DNA from: CANKHJ01 sp035556495
GTDB taxonomy: Bacteria; Pseudomonadota; Alphaproteobacteria; Rhizobiales; Xanthobacteraceae
Direction: 5' to 3'
DNA: 64,000 nt
NCBI GenBank assembly: GCA_035556495.1
Contig: DATMEW010000074.1
Coordinates: forward strand, 1-64,000
Shown here: piece after piece, positions 7,328 through 17,852 of the stretch
Numbering within the stretch: position 1 is the stretch's first letter
Layout: each line of letters opens with the position of its first letter
Translations under genes and position numbers: made by a program
The notes under the pieces: model-generated
Told to the model about the DNA's origin: nothing
What the model saw: the letters and a program-made list of their open reading frames with translations, nothing else
Database searches by the model: none

Positions 7328-8551
7328 ATGAAAGTGTTTTTGTTTGACCTGTTGGCTTATGGAAAGCATTTCGAGGAATACAAGGCTGATCGCTTCATGC
7401 CTTATCCTCTGTCCGGCCGTCATTTCGACGCCGAGACCGCGGCGCGCACCTATGAGGAGCACCTCCTCGCGTGGGAGGAAATGGACCGGCTCGGCTTCGA
7501 CGGCGTCGGGCTGAACGAGCACCACACCACGCCGCACGGCCTGATGTGCTCCCCCAACATGATGGCCGCTGTCGGCGCGCAGCGCACGAAGAACCTGAAA
7601 TTCCTCATCCTCGGCGAACTTCTGCCGCTACACAATCCGCTGCGCATCGCCGAGGAAATCGCGATGGCGGACTGCATGTCCAAAGGGCGCGTCTGGCCTG
7701 GCTTCGCCCGCGGCGTACCGCGCGAATACAAAGTCTATGACGTGCCGATGTCGGAATCCCGCGCGCGCTTCGAAGAATCCTTCGACATCATCATGAAAGC
7801 CTGGACCGAGGACGTCTTCTCCCACCAGGGCAAGTTCTGGTCGTTCAAGGACATGGCGATCTGGCCGCGGACCTATCAGCAGCCCTATCCCAAGCTGTGG
7901 GTGCCGTTCTCGGGCTCCAAGGAAACCATCCAGTGGGCGGCACGGCACAACATCAACGCCGTGATCCCGGACAATACGCCGGGCTTCCTTGAAGACGTCA
8001 TCGGTTATTACGGGCGCTGCCTTGCCGAGCATGGCCATCGCATCACGCCGGATCATATCTGCCTGTTCACGGATGCGTACGTGGCCGATAGCAAGGCCCA
8101 GGCGATCGACGAATATTCGCCCTATTTCCTCTATTTCAACCAGACCCTGTGGCACCATGGCAGCCTGACGCAGGAGGCCATCAAGGAATCCGAAGCCAAG
8201 CCGGCCGCATCAGTGCCCACGACGCCGCCGCCGTCGCTCGATTATGTGAGGCCGGAGAACCTCGGCGCCGCCGTGCTGGATCGCGCCAAGATCCGCAACG
8301 TCACGCAAAGCCAGATCAACGAACGTGTCGGCTCAGGCGAACTCAACTGGGGCTCGCCGAAAGAAATCACCGAACGGCTGATCGAATCCGCCGAACAGGC
8401 CGGCACCAACACCATCCTCCTGAACGTCAATGTGGGCGCGATGCCCTACGAACTGTTCCTCGAACAGATCCGGCGGTTCGGCCGCGACGTGCTGCCGAAA
8501 CTTCAGGCCCACGAGATCACCAGCGTTCCCGCGGCGCGGGAACTCGCCTGA
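7328..8551 (+). CDS. LLM class flavin-dependent oxidoreductase (luciferase-like monooxygenase)
   Basis: A 407-residue TIM-barrel flavoprotein of the bacterial luciferase/alkanal monooxygenase group. Visible family elements are MKVFLFDLLAYG at the first strand, GLNEHHTTPHGLMCSPN with the paired His residues, LGELLPLHNPLRIAEEIAMAD, GRVWPGFARGVPREY, and the Gly/Ser motif VPFSGSKET. It would use reduced FMN and oxygen on an unknown substrate. Compared with short members it carries an insertion of about 60 residues near residues 285-345 (KPAASVPTTPPP). The ATG at 7328 is chosen because the protein aligns from there. The frame upstream to 7178 has no family similarity. Confidence 0.9.
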   Translation: MKVFLFDLLAYGKHFEEYKADRFMPYPLSGRHFDAETAARTYEEHLLAWEEMDRLGFDGVGLNEHHTTPHGLMCSPNMMAAVGAQRTKNLKFLILGELLPLHNPLRIAEEIAMADCMSKGRVWPGFARGVPREYKVYDVPMSESRARFEESFDIIMKAWTEDVFSHQGKFWSFKDMAIWPRTYQQPYPKLWVPFSGSKETIQWAARHNINAVIPDNTPGFLEDVIGYYGRCLAEHGHRITPDHICLFTDAYVADSKAQAIDEYSPYFLYFNQTLWHHGSLTQEAIKESEAKPAASVPTTPPPSLDYVRPENLGAAVLDRAKIRNVTQSQINERVGSGELNWGSPKEITERLIESAEQAGTNTILLNVNVGAMPYELFLEQIRRFGRDVLPKLQAHEITSVPAARELA

Positions 8552-8571
8552 GAACAGACGTCCGGAATGGA

Positions 8572-8600
8572 AAGCCGTCGCCCACCTGCGGCGACGGCTT
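8572..8600 (+). terminator. Perfect 11-bp hairpin downstream of the LLM oxidoreductase gene
   Basis: AAGCCGTCGCC pairs with GGCGACGGCTT around a 7-base loop, 20 bases past the oxidoreductase stop codon. Only a short C/T-rich tail follows. It is most likely the transcript end. Confidence 0.5.
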
Positions 8601-8675
8601 CGTCAATGATGCCGGCAGAAGCGAGGCAGGAAACAGCGAGGCAGGAAACGTTTCGTCGCGAAGACGTTGTCCTGC

Positions 8676-9278
8676 ATGCCATCCAGCGTCATCAGCACCT
8701 TCAGCTACGAGCCCGATATCGCACAATTGCGGATCGCCTTCCGGAGTGGGCGGACATACCTCTATTCCGGCGTGCCCGAAGAAACTTATCTTGAGTTTTG
8801 CGTAGCCCCGTCTAAGGGCCGGTTTTTCAACACGAATATCCGGGACCATTTTGCATTTTCGGAAGTGGTCGGGCTCGGCGCGTCTCTGCTCCGGGACGCC
8901 GGACTTAAGGGCACGGCGCGCCCCCCGATAACGCCCTCAAAAGACCCCACCGGCGCCACGACTTTCCGGGAACCATCATTTCTTCCAGCCATTGAACGAG
9001 TTCGCCCTCCACGAGCGGAAAGGTTGGAACCTGCTTGCTGGCCGGGGTCGACACACACATTGCCGAGGAAAGGAATTCGCCATGAAACGAACATTCGCTG
9101 CGCTGGCAACCGCGGCCGCCGTTGGCGCGGCCGGCCTCACCGCCGCACCGCAAAAGGCGGAGGCTTATCCGGTCTGGGTCGTGCCCGCGATTATCGGCGG
9201 CGTGGTCGGCGGCGTCGCCCTGGGCGCTATCGCCACCCATGCTCAGGCAGAACGCTACGGCGACGGCTATGCCTATGA
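8676..9278 (+). CDS. KTSC-domain protein with abnormal C-terminal extension
   Basis: The first about 63 residues form a KTSC domain, with MPSSVISTFSYEPDIAQLRI, FRSGRTYLYSGVPEETYLEF and SKGRFFNTNIRDHF. Family proteins normally end shortly after this point. Here the frame continues for about 137 residues of low-similarity, Arg/Pro-rich sequence and runs through the start of the next gene at 9082. A shifted frame has a TAA near 8904. The extension therefore suggests a frameshift or loss of the native stop, or a sequencing error. KTSC domains are proposed to bind RNA or proteins, and the role here is unknown. Confidence 0.65.
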   Translation: MPSSVISTFSYEPDIAQLRIAFRSGRTYLYSGVPEETYLEFCVAPSKGRFFNTNIRDHFAFSEVVGLGASLLRDAGLKGTARPPITPSKDPTGATTFREPSFLPAIERVRPPRAERLEPACWPGSTHTLPRKGIRHETNIRCAGNRGRRWRGRPHRRTAKGGGLSGLGRARDYRRRGRRRRPGRYRHPCSGRTLRRRLCL

Positions 9279-9402
9279 GCCGGACCCGCGCGCGCCGCGC
9301 GGCACGGTCTATGTCCGCCCGACCGGCGCGGCGGCGCAATGCCACATCGGACGCGAGATTCTGCCCGATGGCCGGACCCGGCGGATCGAAGTCTGCGACT
9401 GA
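9082..9402 (+). CDS. Exported glycine-zipper hypothetical protein
   Basis: The 106-residue protein opens with a Sec signal peptide (MKRTFAALATAAAVGAAGL, cleavage near AEA-YP) followed by a short Gly/Val-rich membrane-like stretch (PAIIGGVVGGVALGAI). The C-terminal part contains two Cys (QCHIGRE, EVCD) that may form a disulfide. GAGGAAAGGAA lies just before ATG 9082. Such small periplasmic proteins are frequent in Hyphomicrobiales. Function is unknown. It overlaps the doubtful C-terminal extension of the KTSC frame, and is the more credible of the two. Confidence 0.7.
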   Translation: MKRTFAALATAAAVGAAGLTAAPQKAEAYPVWVVPAIIGGVVGGVALGAIATHAQAERYGDGYAYEPDPRAPRGTVYVRPTGAAAQCHIGREILPDGRTRRIEVCD

Positions 9403-9425
9403 GCTGGCAGATATTCACGAACTGA

Positions 9426-9508
9426 TGATCCGCGAGGCCCATGAAGTTTCGCGGATCATAAAAGGCTTGATCCGGATGAACCCGGTCTGATCGGCTTGAA
9501 GCCGATCA
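9426..9508. terminator. Two palindromes between convergent genes, likely bidirectional terminators
   Basis: TGATCCGCGA at 9426-9435 pairs perfectly with TCGCGGATCA at 9449-9458 (13-base loop, then TAAAA). A second palindrome at 9488-9508 is TGATCGGCTT, a central G, then AAGCCGATCA. They lie between the end of the gene at 9402 and the end of cckA at 9558 and share TGATC ends. They could terminate both transcripts. Confidence 0.55.
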
Positions 9509-9557
9509 AGCGTAAACAACAACCGCCAACGGCATGGTCGCCGACCGTTGCGTCGTG

Positions 9558-12149
<2,592 letters not shown>

Positions 12150-12326
12150 GCCTGAAATCCGTCACATCCTCGACCGCCGCCACCGCAGAATCGGGGTGAA
12201 CGGAGTGTGAATCAACGCTCTTTCGTGCCCCACCGGGGGCGCGGGGCGCAAGAGGCCGAAGGCAATCTTCGGGGGGTCTTGCGCAGGCTGGTTAAAACGC
12301 AGCGGATTTTCCGGCGGGCGCGGGCA

Positions 12327-13394
12327 TCACCGGAGCCCGCGCCGGAGCTTCATGACATAGCCGATGACCTCCGCCACCGCCTTGTAGTGCTCCGCAGGGA
12401 TTTCCTGATCGATTTCGACCGTGGCATGCAGGGCGCGGGCCAGCGGCGGATTTTCGACGATGGGCACGTCATGCTCCGTCGCCACCGCGCGGATCCGCAA
12501 GGCCAGCGCATCGACCCCTTTGGCGAGGCAGACCGGGGCGTTCATGCCTTGTTCGTATTGCAAGGCGACCGCGAAGTGGGTCGGGTTGGTGATGATGACC
12601 GACGCCTTCGGCACATTCGCCATCATGCGGTTGCGCATCCGCGCTTGCCGGAGCTGCTTGAGCTTGCCCTTGATGAACGGGTCGCCCTCGGTCTGCTTGT
12701 ATTCGTCCTTGATTTCCTGAACCGACATCATCTGGCGCTGGCGCCACTGGCGATACTGGAAGAAGAAATCCGCCGCCGCGATCACCGCCAGAATGGCGAC
12801 CACCGAACCCAGCAGCTTCAGCGACAGGCCGTGGGTCAGCGGCAGCAACGCGGCCGGCTCGACCGTTACCAGCCCTTCGAGCCGGTGCCGCTCCGGCCAC
12901 AGCAGAACCACCATGACGGTGCCGACCACGGCAAGCTTGAGCAGGCCCTTGACGAAATTCATCAGCGACTGTTTCGAGAACAATCGCTTGAAGCCGGCCA
13001 TCGGCGACACCTTGCTCGCCTTCGGCTTCATGTTCTCCGCGGACCAGACGAGCCGGTGCTGAACCATGTTGCCGGCAATGGCCGCCAGCGCGAGCACGAG
13101 AAACGGAACCGCCACCGCTGCCAGAATTTCAAGGCTCAGCAATCCCGAAAGGCGCATCAGCCCCTGCCCGTCGGTCGGCAATGTATGCAGATTGGCAAGG
13201 ATGCCGCGCATCGTCGTGGCGAGTTCGCCGCTCATATTGCCGGCGAAGACCATCAGCGCCAGCGTTCCCGCGCCAAGAATGAAGAAGGTATTGATCTCCT
13301 GACTCTTGGCGACGTCGCCGCGCTTGAGCGCGTCGTCCAGCTTTTTCTGGGTCGGTTCCTCTGTTTTCTGGTCCTTGTCCTCTTCGCCGGCCAT
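12327..13394 (-). CDS. flhB: Flagellar export apparatus protein FlhB
   Basis: The 355-residue inner-membrane protein sets export substrate specificity in the flagellar type III secretion gate. The N-terminus has EDKDQKTEEPTQKKLDDALKRGDVAKSQE, typical of the family. Four hydrophobic segments follow (about 35-53, 88-110, 148-166 and 185-211). The autocleavage motif N270-P271-T272-H273 (ITNPTHFAVAL) is intact. It is the last gene of flgB-flgC-fliE-fliQ-fliR-flhB and lies 11 bases after fliR. Confidence 0.97.
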   Translation of the reverse strand: MAGEEDKDQKTEEPTQKKLDDALKRGDVAKSQEINTFFILGAGTLALMVFAGNMSGELATTMRGILANLHTLPTDGQGLMRLSGLLSLEILAAVAVPFLVLALAAIAGNMVQHRLVWSAENMKPKASKVSPMAGFKRLFSKQSLMNFVKGLLKLAVVGTVMVVLLWPERHRLEGLVTVEPAALLPLTHGLSLKLLGSVVAILAVIAAADFFFQYRQWRQRQMMSVQEIKDEYKQTEGDPFIKGKLKQLRQARMRNRMMANVPKASVIITNPTHFAVALQYEQGMNAPVCLAKGVDALALRIRAVATEHDVPIVENPPLARALHATVEIDQEIPAEHYKAVAEVIGYVMKLRRGLR

Positions 13395-13405
13395 CGCTCA
13401 TGACC

Positions 13406-14188
13406 TCACGAAAATGGCGCGATCTGCCGCAGCACGCCTTCCAGCATGCCGAGGAAGGTCGTCATCATCGCGCCGACGGCGACGAACAGCAGCAGGAAGC
13501 CGATCAGGATCGACAGCGGCGCGCCGACAAAGAACACCTGCATCTGCGGCATCAGCCGCGCCAGCACGCCCAGGCCGAGGTTGAACAACATGCCGAACAC
13601 GAGAAACGGCGCGGAAAGCTGGATGCCGATGCGGAACGCATCCGCCACCACCCGACTGGTCAGTTGCGCCATGTCACCAAACAGGTTGGTCATCATCAAA
13701 ACTTCGCCGGGGCGGAACAGGCGGAAGCTGTCATTCAGCGCCGCGATGATGAGATGATGCAGGTCTGTCGCGAAAATCAGCGTCACGCCCATCAGCGACA
13801 GGAAATTGCCGAGCAGCGCGCCCTGCTGGCCCTGGCTCGGGTCCACCGCCGTGACGAAGCCGAGGCCGAGCTGCTGGGCGATGACGGCCCCGGCGACCTG
13901 CAAGGCGGCCATGGTGAGCCGCGCCGCCATGCCGAGCATTGCGCCGATCAATATCTCCTGACCGAGCATCGCCAGCAGCGGGCCGAAAGAACGCAGGTCG
14001 ATCTGATACGCCTCACGATGCAGCGGCAGCAGAACGGCGGTGAGCACCAGCGCGACGCCAAGCCGCACGCGCGTCGGGATTGTCATTTCGCCCAGCGCCG
14101 GCATCAGCATCACCATCATGCCGACGCGCGCGAAAATCAGCATGAATGTCGCGGCATAGACCGGAAGGAAGGAGACATCGACGCGCAT
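13406..14188 (-). CDS. fliR: Flagellar export apparatus protein FliR
   Basis: A 260-residue protein of the export gate (FliPQR core) with about six hydrophobic segments, starting MRVDVSFLPVYAATFMLIFARVGMMV. The family signature is seen around PALGEMTIPTRVRLGVALVLT and in FRLFRPGE. It is flanked by fliQ (67-base gap) and flhB (11-base gap) on the same strand, consistent with a single transcript. Confidence 0.96.
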   Translation of the reverse strand: MRVDVSFLPVYAATFMLIFARVGMMVMLMPALGEMTIPTRVRLGVALVLTAVLLPLHREAYQIDLRSFGPLLAMLGQEILIGAMLGMAARLTMAALQVAGAVIAQQLGLGFVTAVDPSQGQQGALLGNFLSLMGVTLIFATDLHHLIIAALNDSFRLFRPGEVLMMTNLFGDMAQLTSRVVADAFRIGIQLSAPFLVFGMLFNLGLGVLARLMPQMQVFFVGAPLSILIGFLLLFVAVGAMMTTFLGMLEGVLRQIAPFS

Positions 14189-14255
14189 GCATCACGTCCG
14201 TGGCCGGGCGTGGCATTCGCCGCGCCCACGCGAGAAAAGCACGCGGCCCATCGGC

Positions 14256-14519
14256 TCAACCTGCCACGATGCGGGCGGCGAGCCGCGCCATGTGGCTCTG
14301 CAACAGGTCCGCCATGAAAGGGAGTGCGACCAGCAGCGTGATGAAGATGGCGAGAATCTTCGGCACGAAAACCAGGGTCATTTCCTGAATCTGGGTCAGC
14401 GCCTGGAACAGCGAGATGACGACGCCGACGGTCAGGCCCACCAGCATCAGCGGCGCGGATACCAGCACGATGGTCATGATGGCATCCCGGCTGACATCGA
14501 GAACTTCAGGTCCGGTCAT
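14256..14519 (-). CDS. fliQ: Flagellar export apparatus protein FliQ
   Basis: The 87-residue protein has the two-helix hairpin of FliQ. The family core GVVISLFQALTQIQEMTLVFVPKI lies between the helices. Its size is the usual one for FliQ. It sits between fliE (61-base gap) and fliR. Confidence 0.96.
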   Translation of the reverse strand: MTGPEVLDVSRDAIMTIVLVSAPLMLVGLTVGVVISLFQALTQIQEMTLVFVPKILAIFITLLVALPFMADLLQSHMARLAARIVAG

Positions 14520-14580
14520 CTGCCAGCCTCGCTGTCGCCTTTCCGCCGCAGCCCCTGCCGCCCGCGAGCCGCGTCCGCCG

Positions 14581-14886
14581 TCAGATCGGCATCCGCATGA
14601 TTTCTTCGTAAGCCTGAATCACCTTGTCGCGGACCGAGACCAGCGCCGACACGGCCACCTCAGTCTCGGACACGGCCGTGACCACGTCGACGATATTGGC
14701 TTTCCCGGCCGCCATGTTCTGGCTCTGTGTATCGGCCATGCGGCCCGATTCGACAACCGAGCCGAGCGCGTCCTTCAGCATGGCCCCGAAGCCTTCGCCG
14801 GCACCCTCACCGGGGGAGACGCCGGCCCCGCTGGCGATGCGCGCGAGGCTCGAATAGGCATTGGCCGCGGCAAGAGGTGAAGTCAT
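14581..14886 (-). CDS. fliE: Flagellar hook-basal body complex protein FliE
   Basis: The 101-residue protein joins the MS ring to the rod. The C-terminal FliE pattern is clear: NIVDVVTAVSETEVAVSALVSVRDKVIQAYEEIMRMPI. The middle is Gly-rich (SGAGVSPGEGAGEGFGAML). It lies 17 bases after flgC on the same strand. Confidence 0.95.
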   Translation of the reverse strand: MTSPLAAANAYSSLARIASGAGVSPGEGAGEGFGAMLKDALGSVVESGRMADTQSQNMAAGKANIVDVVTAVSETEVAVSALVSVRDKVIQAYEEIMRMPI

Positions 14887-14903
14887 ATCAGCCCCCGGAA
14901 CGT

Positions 14904-15314
14904 TCAGGCTTTGAGAATATCGAGCGTGCGCTGGAGCATCCGGCGCGTCGCGGTGATGACGTTGATGTTTGCTTCGTAGGACCGCTGCGCCTCGCGCATA
15001 TCCATGGTCTCGATCAGCGAATTGACGTTCGGATATTTGACGTTGCCGGCGGCATCAGCGGCCGGGTGCCCCGGCTCGTATTTGATGCGGAAATCACTGC
15101 GGTCCGGCTGCACGCGCCCCATGGCGACGACCTGCGCCTCCAGCGTGCGGTCCATCTCGGCGCGGAATGTCGGGATCTTTCTGCGATAGGGATTTCCATC
15201 CGCCGTCTGCGCGGTGGAATCCGCATTCGCGATATTCTCGGAGATGATCCGCATACGGCCGGACTGAGCCCGCAGGCCCGCGGCGGCGATGGAAAGGGAT
15301 TTGAGGAAATCCAT
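14904..15314 (-). CDS. flgC: Flagellar proximal rod protein FlgC
   Basis: 136 residues. The rod N-terminal motif is AGLRAQSGRMRIISENIANADST, the central part contains PGHPAADAAGNVKYPNVN, and the C-terminus is MREAQRSYEANINVITATRRMLQRTLDILKA, the family helix that packs in the rod. It is the second gene of the flgB operon, 51 bases after flgB. Confidence 0.96.
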   Translation of the reverse strand: MDFLKSLSIAAAGLRAQSGRMRIISENIANADSTAQTADGNPYRRKIPTFRAEMDRTLEAQVVAMGRVQPDRSDFRIKYEPGHPAADAAGNVKYPNVNSLIETMDMREAQRSYEANINVITATRRMLQRTLDILKA

Positions 15315-15365
15315 GACTGTTCCGAGTCCTACTGCTCCGGCTTGCTCCGGAAAATCCGCAAGCGA

Positions 15366-15761
15366 TCAGCGCCGGCCGAGCGCTGTCTTGAGAAGGCCGA
15401 GGCCGCGGGTGTAGAGCGCGGTCGCTGCCTGGTAATCCATCTGGTTGTTGGCGACCTTCATCATCTCGTCTTCAAGGTTCACCGCATTGCCCGCCGGGCG
15501 GATCGCGCTGTCGCGGCCAGCCTGGGTCTGGAAGCTCGCCTGGGTCAGGCCGCTGCCGAGATGGGCCGGATTGGTCCTCGCCAGAGCCAGCGCCCCGGTC
15601 CCGGGCTGCCCCGCGCGGGAAAAATCCGGCGGCGCGAGGTCGTGCGGCCGGAAATTCGGCGTGTCCGCGTTGGCAACATTCTCGGACAGGACGTGCTGAC
15701 GCTCCTGATGCCACTGCATCCGCGTCCGCAACATGGAGAAGATCGGAATGTCCGAGATCAT
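15366..15761 (-). CDS. flgB: Flagellar proximal rod protein FlgB
   Basis: 131 residues from ATG 15761 (MISDIPIFSMLRTRMQWHQ). An earlier in-frame ATG at 15788 lacks a ribosome binding site, and family proteins start at the MISD-like position. The rod motif RQHVLSENVANADTPNFRPHDL is present, and the C-terminal helix MMKVANNQMDYQAATALYTRGLGLLKTALG is typical. It is the first gene of a six-gene minus-strand unit. A complete CtrA box lies 53 bases upstream. Confidence 0.94.
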   Translation of the reverse strand: MISDIPIFSMLRTRMQWHQERQHVLSENVANADTPNFRPHDLAPPDFSRAGQPGTGALALARTNPAHLGSGLTQASFQTQAGRDSAIRPAGNAVNLEDEMMKVANNQMDYQAATALYTRGLGLLKTALGRR

Positions 15762-15813
15762 GGGCAGCCCAGCCGGATGCACCTGCACCCGGCAGACTTT
15801 GCCCAGTGTATGG

Positions 15814-15828
15814 TTAATGGAGTCTTAA
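15814..15828 (-). promoter_or_regulatory. CtrA box upstream of flgB
   Basis: TTAA at 15814-15817 and TTAA at 15825-15828 are separated by exactly 7 bases. Read on the minus strand the second half is TTAACC, the strong form of the CtrA half-site. It lies 53 bases upstream of flgB, where CtrA would contact the -35 region. It might also serve fliO on the plus strand, 248 bases away. Confidence 0.7.
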
Positions 15829-16075
15829 AATGCCGCGCCTGTCCGGCTCCGGTCCACCCCAGCGGGCAGGCAGCGGCGGCGCGCCCGCCCGAAATCCACC
15901 CCCCGGCCGGAGGTAGCAGCATCCGCCGCCGGCGCAACTTGCGCCTTTGCGAATCCGCTCCGGACCGCTAGATCAGGGAACATCGGCCGCGAAACCGGCT
16001 TTCGAAAGTTATTCGCCAACAGATCAGCCAGCCCGCGCCATGACGGACGGGGCCGGCACAGCCTCTGGAGGGCTC

Positions 16076-17077
16076 ATGTTCGAAACCCTGTTCGGCCCCG
16101 ACGTGTCGCCTCCGGTGCGGTTCCTGCTCGCCTTTGTGGTGGTGCTCGTGCTCATCGGCCTGACGGCATGGATCGTGCGCCGGTTCGGTTCCAGCCGCCT
16201 CGGCGGCGGCAGCGGGCGGAACCGGGCTCCCCGCCTCGCCGTGATCGATTCCGCAGCAGTGGACAATCGCCGCCGCCTCGTCATCGTCCGCCGCGACAAT
16301 GTGGAGCATCTGCTCATGATCGGCGGGCCCACCGACGTCGTCGTGGAGACCAACATCGTTCGCGCCATGCCCCAGCGCGACGGCGGGCGCGGGCCGGAGC
16401 CGACATGGACGCCTCCAGAAGCTGCGCCGGTGACGGCGCCGACGCCAATGCCTGCGGCTGCCGGCTCCCGAACGGTCAGGGCTGAGGAGCCGCCGGCCGC
16501 GCCCATACCCGTAGTTGCGCCCACACCCGAGCCGGCGTTGCGGCCATCCCCCCGCGCGGCGGATACGCTGGCCGGTCTCGCTGCCGAACTCTCGACCCGC
16601 CCGGCACCGCCCAGCGATCTGGATACCCGTTCGGCGCCGCCGCCCCCTCCGCGCCCCTCCGCTCCGCTGCGAGCGGAACCCAGTTTTCGCGCAGAACCCA
16701 CTGCCCGGCCCGCAGCAGCCCCCCCGCAGGCTTCTGCCGAGACGGCAGGCGATCCTGACCTGAACGGCATGACCCAGCGGCTCGAAGCCGCCTTGCGCCG
16801 GCCAACGCCGGCCGCAACGCCCCGCGCGGCAGAGCCCAGGCTGCCTGTTCCGCCAATTCCGATCGCCTCCATGCCCCCGCCCGCACCCAGCCTGAAGACC
16901 GGAGCGGACACCGCGCCGAACGTGACCATCACGCCGGCGCCCGCAGCGCCCGCGCCAGCAGCGGCCGAGCCCAAAGCGGACCGAACACCGGATCGAACCC
17001 CCGACCGGGCCTCGACCTACGACAGTCTCGAACAGGAGATGGCCAGCCTGCTCGGCCGCCCCAATCAGAAAACGTGA
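16076..17077 (+). CDS. fliO: Flagellar biosynthetic protein FliO with long Pro/Ala-rich tail
   Basis: The 333-residue protein has an N-terminal membrane helix (about residues 12-32, VRFLLAFVVVLVLIGLTAWIVRRFG) followed by the FliO domain (RLAVIDSAAVDNRRRLVIVRRDNVEHLLMIGGPTDVVVE). Beyond residue 100 the rest is Pro/Ala/Arg-rich and probably disordered, ending with a DRTPDRTPDR repeat and the short helix SLEQEMASLLGR. FliO helps assemble FliP rings. ATG 16076 is chosen because TGGAGG lies 4-5 bases upstream, although the frame opens earlier. Its stop overlaps the fliP start by 4 bases. Confidence 0.9.
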   Translation: MFETLFGPDVSPPVRFLLAFVVVLVLIGLTAWIVRRFGSSRLGGGSGRNRAPRLAVIDSAAVDNRRRLVIVRRDNVEHLLMIGGPTDVVVETNIVRAMPQRDGGRGPEPTWTPPEAAPVTAPTPMPAAAGSRTVRAEEPPAAPIPVVAPTPEPALRPSPRAADTLAGLAAELSTRPAPPSDLDTRSAPPPPPRPSAPLRAEPSFRAEPTARPAAAPPQASAETAGDPDLNGMTQRLEAALRRPTPAATPRAAEPRLPVPPIPIASMPPPAPSLKTGADTAPNVTITPAPAAPAPAAAEPKADRTPDRTPDRASTYDSLEQEMASLLGRPNQKT

Positions 17078-17838
17078 GACGGACCAGGATTGGGCGTTGC
17101 GTCCGTCTCGCGACGGTGACGGCCAGTGTAGCGGTGATGATCGTCGCGGCGCTTCACCCTGCCGCCGCGCAGGATATCAGCATCAACTTCGGCGAAGGCA
17201 GCGGCCTGACCGAGCGCGTGATCCAGATGGTCGCGCTGCTCACGGTGCTGTCGCTCGCGCCTTCGATCCTCGTGATGATGACATCCTTCACGCGGATCGT
17301 GGTGGTGCTCTCGCTGCTGCGCACCGCGCTCGGCGCAGGCACTGCGCCGCCCAATTCCGTCATCATCGCGCTAGCGCTGTTCCTGACCGGCTTCGTCATG
17401 GCGCCGACGCTGCAACAATCCTACGATCTCGGCGTTCGTCCGCTGGTTGCCAACGAAATCACGATGGAACAGGCGTTCGAACGTGGCGTCGGCCCCTTGC
17501 GGGAGTTCATGCAGAAGAACGTCCGTGAGAAGGACGTCCAGCTTTTCATGGACATGAGCGGCGCGCCGCCGGCCGCCACGCCGCAGGAGATGTCGCTGCG
17601 GATTCTGATTCCCGCTTTCATGATCTCGGAGCTGCGCCGCGCGTTCGAGATCGGCTTCCTGCTGTTCCTGCCGTTTCTCATCATCGATCTGGTGGTCGCG
17701 TCGGTGCTCATGTCCATGGGCATGATGATGCTGCCGCCGGTCGTGGTTTCGCTGCCGTTCAAGCTAATCTTTTTCGTGCTGGTGGACGGCTGGAGTCTGG
17801 TGGCCGGCAGCCTCGTGCAGAGCTTCAGCTCGTCATAG
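17074..17838 (+). CDS. fliP: Flagellar export apparatus protein FliP
   Basis: 254 residues from a GTG start overlapping the fliO stop (GTGA). The signal sequence ends in HPAAAQDI. Four helices follow with family signatures APSILVMMTSFTRIVVVLSLLRTALG, APTLQQ, IPAFMISELRRAFEIGFLLFLPFLIIDLVVASVLMSMGMMML and LVDGWSLVAGSLVQSF. FliP forms the export pore with FliQ and FliR. It converges with the TPR gene 14 bases downstream. Confidence 0.97.
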   Translation: MRRTRIGRCVRLATVTASVAVMIVAALHPAAAQDISINFGEGSGLTERVIQMVALLTVLSLAPSILVMMTSFTRIVVVLSLLRTALGAGTAPPNSVIIALALFLTGFVMAPTLQQSYDLGVRPLVANEITMEQAFERGVGPLREFMQKNVREKDVQLFMDMSGAPPAATPQEMSLRILIPAFMISELRRAFEIGFLLFLPFLIIDLVVASVLMSMGMMMLPPVVVSLPFKLIFFVLVDGWSLVAGSLVQSFSSS

Positions 17839-17852
17839 CCTCGCGCACGCGA

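Noticed and set aside
12150..12326. TTAACC half-site upstream of cckA as a CtrA site
   Set aside because: Only a half-site in the 3' region of flhB and no second TTAA. Evidence is too thin to list.
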